Below, piece by piece: positions 21,236 to 25,257 of a stretch of DNA of 25,257 bases (the stretch's first letter is position 1; each line of letters opens with the position of its first letter). The stretch comes from Deltaproteobacteria bacterium (GTDB taxonomy: Bacteria > Desulfobacterota_B > Binatia > Bin18). A program made the translations under genes and the position numbers. The notes beneath the pieces were generated by a model. That model did no database searches. It was not told the origin of the DNA and saw only the letters and a program-made list of their open reading frames with translations. The stretch is from positions 1 through 25,257 of the forward strand of contig JAAXHF010000053.1 in assembly GCA_012271025.1 (NCBI GenBank). The letters run 5' to 3'.

Positions 21236-21967
21236 CTAGAAGAACTGCTCAAACTGGCGCGCCTGTGACGGCAGCTGCTGGTGCGCCGCTTCGAGCCGTT
21301 GGCGGCGGGCAGCGTCTTCTTCTTCGGTCTTGGCCTGTTCGATCGGATGATCGGGGTCCTCAGGCTGCTCAAGCCGCCAGTGATGGGCCAGGCCGTCTCG
21401 TCCGGCGTACCACACCGACTGGCCGCCAAGGGCCAGCTGGGTTGTCTGGCCACGCCAGATCAGCCAGCGCTGATCATAGCCCCAGTCGATCAGGCTGGAC
21501 CGGCTGTAGGGGTCAGACCGGCTCTCGGCCAGGGGCAGGACCTCCTGGGCTGACCACACGGTGCCGATACCGTGCGGTCGGCCATATTTGTCGGCCACCG
21601 CAAGCCGCACCGGAGCGTTATAGGTCAGATCGCGCAGCACCAGGTCGGCTTCGGTGATCGTATGCTGGACCGTCCACGGCACCATCTCGATGCCAACCGC
21701 GTACAGCCCGAAGCCCCGGACAAACAAAAAGCTGACCGCGCGGTCCTGCCAGCGGGCGACCAGTTCGGTCCGGCTATTGGTCCGAACCATATGGCTATGG
21801 CGCAGGTCTCCGGCCGGACTGCGGTCGAGCTGGGCCAGCTCTCGGACCTGCTCAACCGACATCCGCCAGCTTGCGCCCAGCGGCGGCTGCGGTTCGGGCA
21901 CGGTCTCAGCTGCGGTCAGGCTGGCCAGCAGCACAGGCAGGACCAGACCCATCAGGCAACGCCACAC
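21236..21967 (-). CDS. secreted protein of unknown function
   Basis: From a GTG at 21967 the protein starts MWRCLMGLVLPVLLASLTAAETVP, a good signal peptide with probable cleavage near TAA/ET. A GGGAG lies 9 bases before that GTG. The open frame begins at a TTG at 22003 that overlaps the LLM stop, but the signal peptide supports 21967 (243 aa). The mature part is mixed and rich in tryptophan (WTVQH, WLIWRG, VWYAGRD), with a charged C-terminal helix from EQAKTEEEDAARRQRLEAAH. I do not recognise a family. It follows the LLM gene by 28 bases, so it is probably co-transcribed. Confidence 0.72.
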   Translation of the reverse strand: MWRCLMGLVLPVLLASLTAAETVPEPQPPLGASWRMSVEQVRELAQLDRSPAGDLRHSHMVRTNSRTELVARWQDRAVSFLFVRGFGLYAVGIEMVPWTVQHTITEADLVLRDLTYNAPVRLAVADKYGRPHGIGTVWSAQEVLPLAESRSDPYSRSSLIDWGYDQRWLIWRGQTTQLALGGQSVWYAGRDGLAHHWRLEQPEDPDHPIEQAKTEEEDAARRQRLEAAHQQLPSQARQFEQFF

Positions 21968-21995
21968 TGTCTCAGCTCCCGACCGGTGTTGCGAC

Positions 21996-22841
21996 TCAGG
22001 CAACTGTGGCGATCAGGCCGGCGTGCTGGTCGAGGATGGGCAGCATTTTCTGCTTGTCCACCGGCGGCACGAAAAAGATGGCCCGCTCCACACCCATGTC
22101 CTGGTACTCCTTGAGGGTATCTTCCTCGTTGGGGGCGCCCAGGAGTGAAATGGAGATGCTGTCGGGCTTGCGACCGGCCTTGCGGGCGCGGTCGTGCAGG
22201 TCGGCAATGATGCCCGGGATGTCTTTATAGCGGCGGGCGTTGGGAATCCAGCCGTCGCAGTAGCGCACCACCCGGTCGAGGCCGTTGGACGTGTGCGAGC
22301 CCAGCACGATGGGCGGATTGGGCTGCTGAATCGGCTTGGGATAGCTCCAGATCGGATCAAAATCGACAAACTCGCCGTGATACTCGGCGGCTTCCTTGGT
22401 CCAGATTTCCTTCATCGCCTCGATCTTTTCGCGCAACACCTTCCAGCGTTTCTTGAACGGGGTGCCGTGGTTCTCCATCTCCTCGGCGTTCCAGCCCCCG
22501 CCGATGCCGAAGATCAGGCGTCCGTTAGACAGCTGATCGACCGAGGCGACCTCTTTGGCCATGGTAATGGGGTCGCGTTCCATGGCCAGGCAGATCCCGC
22601 TGCCGACCTTGATTGTGCTGGTCACGGCGGCCGCAGCCATCAGGGCGACGAACAGATCGTGGGTGTGCGAGTACTCCTGGGGCAGCTCCCCGCCGCCGGG
22701 AAACGGCGATTTGCGGCTGGTCGGGATATGGGTATGCTCCGGAAACCAGACCGACTCAAAGCCCCGCTCTTCACAGGCCACGGCCAGCTCATCCGGACGG
22801 ATCGCATAATCGGTGGCAAACATTTCAATCCCGAGTTTCAT
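21996..22841 (-). CDS. LLM-class F420/FMN-dependent oxidoreductase
   Basis: The luciferase-like monooxygenase fold is shown by the start MKLGIEMFATDYAI, FESVWFPEHTHIP, the SNGRLIFGIGGGWNAEE motif, the linked PNPPIVLGSHTSNGLDRVVRYCDGWIP and a C-terminal barrel. It would use reduced FMN or F420 to oxidise or reduce an unknown organic substrate. Length is 281 residues. The start ATG at 22841 follows AAGGAGGA; the open frame to 23054 includes the divergent intergenic region and is rejected. It is divergent from a second LLM enzyme at 22999. TIGR03619-type (F420) members look closest by memory, but cofactor choice cannot be decided. Confidence 0.9.
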   Translation of the reverse strand: MKLGIEMFATDYAIRPDELAVACEERGFESVWFPEHTHIPTSRKSPFPGGGELPQEYSHTHDLFVALMAAAAVTSTIKVGSGICLAMERDPITMAKEVASVDQLSNGRLIFGIGGGWNAEEMENHGTPFKKRWKVLREKIEAMKEIWTKEAAEYHGEFVDFDPIWSYPKPIQQPNPPIVLGSHTSNGLDRVVRYCDGWIPNARRYKDIPGIIADLHDRARKAGRKPDSISISLLGAPNEEDTLKEYQDMGVERAIFFVPPVDKQKMLPILDQHAGLIATVA

Positions 22842-22878
22842 CGTGTCCTCCTTACGCAGTGTGGTGATGCTCGCGCCT

Positions 22879-22907
22879 CTCATGGCAGCTGGCCGGCTCA
22901 AAGTCAA
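22879..22907 (-). promoter_or_regulatory. candidate promoter for the minus-strand LLM gene
   Basis: TTGACT (22907-22902) and CATGAG (22884-22879) are separated by 17 bases on the minus strand, about 38 bases before the ATG at 22841. The -35 is good and the -10 is poor. Confidence 0.35.
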
Positions 22908-22953
22908 GAAAGACGGCCGCCGCCTGGCCTGGGAATTGCCGCCGCCACGCTTG

Positions 22954-22962
22954 TGGTATAGA
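22954..22962 (+). promoter_or_regulatory. candidate extended -10 promoter for the plus-strand LLM gene
   Basis: TGGTATAGA at 22954-22962 is an extended -10 (TGN plus TATAGA) about 37 bases before the ATG at 22999. No good -35 is at 17 bases, which extended -10 promoters do not need. It lies in the 157-bp divergent spacer shared with the other LLM gene. Confidence 0.45.
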
Positions 22963-22998
22963 TGAGCCAAGACCGACTCAATGCGAGAGGAGCAGCGG

Positions 22999-23979
22999 AT
23001 GCACGACCTCAAGTTTGGCATATTCCTACCCACCGGAGACTTTGCGGCCGCCAAGAAGGCGGCCCTGCGGGCCGAGAGCGAGGGCTTTTATTCGGTGTCG
23101 ATCAACGATCATTTTTTCACTCCGCTGGGGCCCCCCCAAACCCCCCAACTGGAGAGCATGACCACCCTGACTGCGGTGGCGGCGGTGACCGAACGCATCC
23201 GTCTGGTGCCGACGGTGGTGGCCGCCTCGTTTCGCACGCCTCCGATGCTAGCCAAGATCACCTCGACCCTCGACCAGGTCAGTCAGGGCCGCCTGACGCT
23301 CGGCCTGGGCGCGGGCTGGAAGCAGGACGAGTACGAGGCGCACGGCTACCCGTATCCCTCCAACGCCGAACGCCTGGAGCAGTTGGCCGAGACCGTACAG
23401 GTGCTCAAGGCCATGTGGACCCAGGCTGAGCCCACGTTTGCAGGCCGCCACTTCTCGATTCGGGATGCCTACAACAACCCGCGTCCGGTCCAGCAACCCC
23501 ACCCACCGCTGATGCTCGGCGGCTCGGGCAGCAGTCTGCTCAAAATCGCCGTGGCCGAAGCCGACCTGCTGAATATCATTCCGCCGATCTTCAACGGCAA
23601 GGATTTCGTGAACGACCCGGTGATGACCGTCAAGTTCGACACTCCGTATCTGAAACGCCGCCTCGACATGTTGCACGGCTATCTGGAAGCGGCCGGGCGT
23701 GAGCCGCAGGACCTTGAGCTGAGCGCCCTGCTGATGGTCCACCTGAGCCGGGATGCGACCGACCCGGCCCTGGCAAAAACCGCGACCCGCTTAGGTTTTC
23801 CTGATGTCGAGACGGCGCTCCGCTCGCCCCTGCTGCTGATGGGCACGCCGGACAAGGCCAAGCGCGACCTCCAGACCCGGATTGAGGAGCTGGGTTTCAG
23901 CTACCATATCGTCATCCCGGCCTCGGCCGAGTCTCATGAACTGTTTGTCAAGGAGGTCATGCCCGCGTTTGTGGGCTGA
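22999..23979 (+). CDS. LLM-class flavin-dependent oxidoreductase
   Basis: This second luciferase-like protein has DLKFGIFLPTGDFAAAKKAA, a central TTLTAVAAVTERIRLVPTVVAASF, and QGRLTLGLGAGWKQDEYEAHGYPYP, which is the flavin-binding region of F420-dependent members. QPHPPLMLGGSGSSLLKIAVAEADLLNI follows. It has 326 residues from the ATG at 22999, with GAGAGGAG upstream. It differs enough from the gene at 21996 that it is not a recent duplicate. Substrate unknown. The DUF1329 gene at its 3' end is convergent, 11 bases away. Confidence 0.9.
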   Translation: MHDLKFGIFLPTGDFAAAKKAALRAESEGFYSVSINDHFFTPLGPPQTPQLESMTTLTAVAAVTERIRLVPTVVAASFRTPPMLAKITSTLDQVSQGRLTLGLGAGWKQDEYEAHGYPYPSNAERLEQLAETVQVLKAMWTQAEPTFAGRHFSIRDAYNNPRPVQQPHPPLMLGGSGSSLLKIAVAEADLLNIIPPIFNGKDFVNDPVMTVKFDTPYLKRRLDMLHGYLEAAGREPQDLELSALLMVHLSRDATDPALAKTATRLGFPDVETALRSPLLLMGTPDKAKRDLQTRIEELGFSYHIVIPASAESHELFVKEVMPAFVG

Positions 23980-23990
23980 GCCGCGCTGGC

Positions 23991-25257
23991 TCACTCGGTC
24001 GCCTGCGGCTGGCTGTCGAAGACGAGCCGGCCGGCGGCCTCCTGGGCGTCGACGCGGGCCTGGAGTTCTGGTGACAGGACAATCGTGCGTTCGGTCGGGA
24101 ACTTCCCGACATCCAGGGCCGGACGCAGACAGAACTCGTCCGGCGTGTTGATCCCAGCCTGGCTCTTGACCTCGTCGATAAACCACACCCGGCGCATGAA
24201 GTCCGGGTTGAAATAGGTCTGGCGGTCCTCGTCCGTCCACGCCCGTACCCGATGCCCGTCGTGGGCCGAGTAGGTCAGCAGGTCAATCGTCATATCCCAG
24301 TACACATCGATCAGCATGCCGTAGCCGTGCTCGCCCAGGGCCGGGTTGAGCAGGTCGGCAATCCGGGTCTCAATGAAGATCAATCTGCCCTCGGGGTCAT
24401 ACTCCTCGATCCGCAGCGGGTAGAAAAAATGCTTGTCGAGCCAGTACACGATCTTGGGCGCGTAATAGTTCGGCAGCCAGTCCTCACGCGCCCGGGCTTC
24501 AACCACATAGCACTCCACGCCGCCGTCCGGGGTGTAGAAGGGGTAGCCGTCGCCCATCATCTTGAGCTGCGGGGTGGGGATTTCATGAAAGCTGTTGGTG
24601 TCGTCGGCCAAGGTGATGGTCTGGCGGGTGTGCGGAAAACGGACCGTCTCGAACAGTACGTCGGTGCCCAGAATGCGCCACGACCACTCCCAGCTGTCGC
24701 GTCCGAACCCGTCATCAAAGGTGAACGCCATATTGGGAAAGCGGTCGGCCCGCCGGGGTTGGGGCTGGCGGCGCACCCGGCGCAATGAGGGGGTGTAGAT
24801 GAACATGTCGATCTTCTTGGTGAAATCCTTATCGACCCGGTAGCGCAGCGACAGGTTCTGGCTGCCGTAGCGCTGAGCCGGGCCCGAGTACTGACCCAGC
24901 GAGGTCACAAAGTGCTCGCCCGGCTTGGTGTGGTACAGCTCGCCAACCAACCCCTCGGGCTCACGGTGGGCAACCAGGACCACCACATTGCTCTGCTCCA
25001 ACAGGTGGCCCCAGCTGTTGATCGAGGCGATCACGTCGGCGTGGACGCACGACCAGCGCGGCGAGTGTGGAAATTCGCTGGCCCGATAGCCCATCTCCTC
25101 GGCCGTGTACGGGGGCTGAAACGGATACGTCTCGGCCGGCAGATACGGGAGTTCCGGGTGCCGGGGGGTCTGAGCTGAGAGGTCGATGGGGGCGCGCTCA
25201 GCTGCCGACAGCTCGGCGACCGTCTTCCAGGTCTTCGGAGAGGACTCGGCCCGAGGT
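23991..25257 (-). CDS. DUF1329 family protein (5' end outside the window)
   Basis: The frame is open from the right edge, so the start is not seen; an ATG at 25094 is internal. About 421 residues are visible, starting near KTVAELSAAERAPIDL and PYLPAETYPFQPPYTAEEMGYRASEF. Then follow ELYHTKPGEHFVTSLGQYSG, SLRRVRRQPQPRRADR, and ending DAQEAAGRLVFDSQPQATE. These are DUF1329 features as I remember them: beta-rich proteins, usually exported, related to lipoprotein-sorting folds, often near sterol or hydrocarbon catabolism genes. The signal peptide would be beyond the edge. Function unknown. Confidence 0.82.
   Translation of the reverse strand, partial: PRAESSPKTWKTVAELSAAERAPIDLSAQTPRHPELPYLPAETYPFQPPYTAEEMGYRASEFPHSPRWSCVHADVIASINSWGHLLEQSNVVVLVAHREPEGLVGELYHTKPGEHFVTSLGQYSGPAQRYGSQNLSLRYRVDKDFTKKIDMFIYTPSLRRVRRQPQPRRADRFPNMAFTFDDGFGRDSWEWSWRILGTDVLFETVRFPHTRQTITLADDTNSFHEIPTPQLKMMGDGYPFYTPDGGVECYVVEARAREDWLPNYYAPKIVYWLDKHFFYPLRIEEYDPEGRLIFIETRIADLLNPALGEHGYGMLIDVYWDMTIDLLTYSAHDGHRVRAWTDEDRQTYFNPDFMRRVWFIDEVKSQAGINTPDEFCLRPALDVGKFPTERTIVLSPELQARVDAQEAAGRLVFDSQPQATE

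Noticed and set aside
22842..23054. 71-residue N-terminal extension of the minus-strand LLM protein
   Set aside because: It would cross the divergent promoter region and overlap the start of the other LLM gene; ATG at 22841 has AAGGAGGA and the family N-terminus.

Overview
The window is about 25 kb of GC-rich, densely packed bacterial chromosome with about 29 genes and no gene-free stretch over about 160 bases. I see no tRNA, rRNA, CRISPR array, transposase or integrase. Two LLM-class flavin oxidoreductases, a DUF1329 protein and archaeal/Thermus-style tRNA thiolation genes suggest an uncultivated environmental lineage, such as the former Deltaproteobacteria, Binatota or Tectomicrobia. That placement is impression only, because no marker gene here settles taxonomy.

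Layout. Positions 1-3450 hold queG (minus), an A-type Fe-S carrier with a good sigma70-like promoter, a phosphoglycolate-phosphatase-type HAD protein and a divergent dihydropteroate synthase (minus). Positions 3603-8965 form a plus-strand run: glutathione S-transferase, LON-domain protein, an orphan NuoI-like ferredoxin subunit, a rhodanese-MoeB fusion, a MoaD/ThiS-like sulfur carrier and a transketolase. Positions 9027-10333 are an AT-richer pair of convergent accessory genes: a HEPN-like protein and a protein weakly resembling PD-(D/E)XK nucleases. From 17681 back to 9647 everything is on the minus strand: ttuB-like, ttuA, trmI, enoyl-CoA hydratase, sirtuin, ACT-domain protein, 3-hydroxyisobutyrate-dehydrogenase-like enzyme, KamA-family radical SAM protein, trmB and the nuclease-like gene. 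Positions 17832-25257 mix strands: zinc-ribbon protein, RluA-type pseudouridine synthase, helical unknown, exported BFN-PDZ protein, SnoaL-like protein, secreted unknown, two divergent LLM oxidoreductases and a DUF1329 protein that runs off the right edge.

How the genes work together. RNA modification and sulfur/Fe-S chemistry recur. QueG (Q34), TrmB (m7G46), TrmI (m1A58), TtuA/TtuB (s2U54) and an RluA-type enzyme all act on RNA. The rhodanese-MoeB fusion is a plausible activating enzyme for both ubiquitin-like sulfur carriers, and the A-type carrier could supply Fe-S clusters to TtuA, QueG, NuoI and the radical SAM protein. Both carriers have residues after the usual terminal Gly-Gly.

The best candidates for something undescribed are the AT-rich two-gene island, the two carriers with a non-terminal Gly-Gly, the exported BFN-PDZ nuclease-like protein, and a 37-bp interspersed repeat present twice in opposite orientation around trmI and the hydratase gene.
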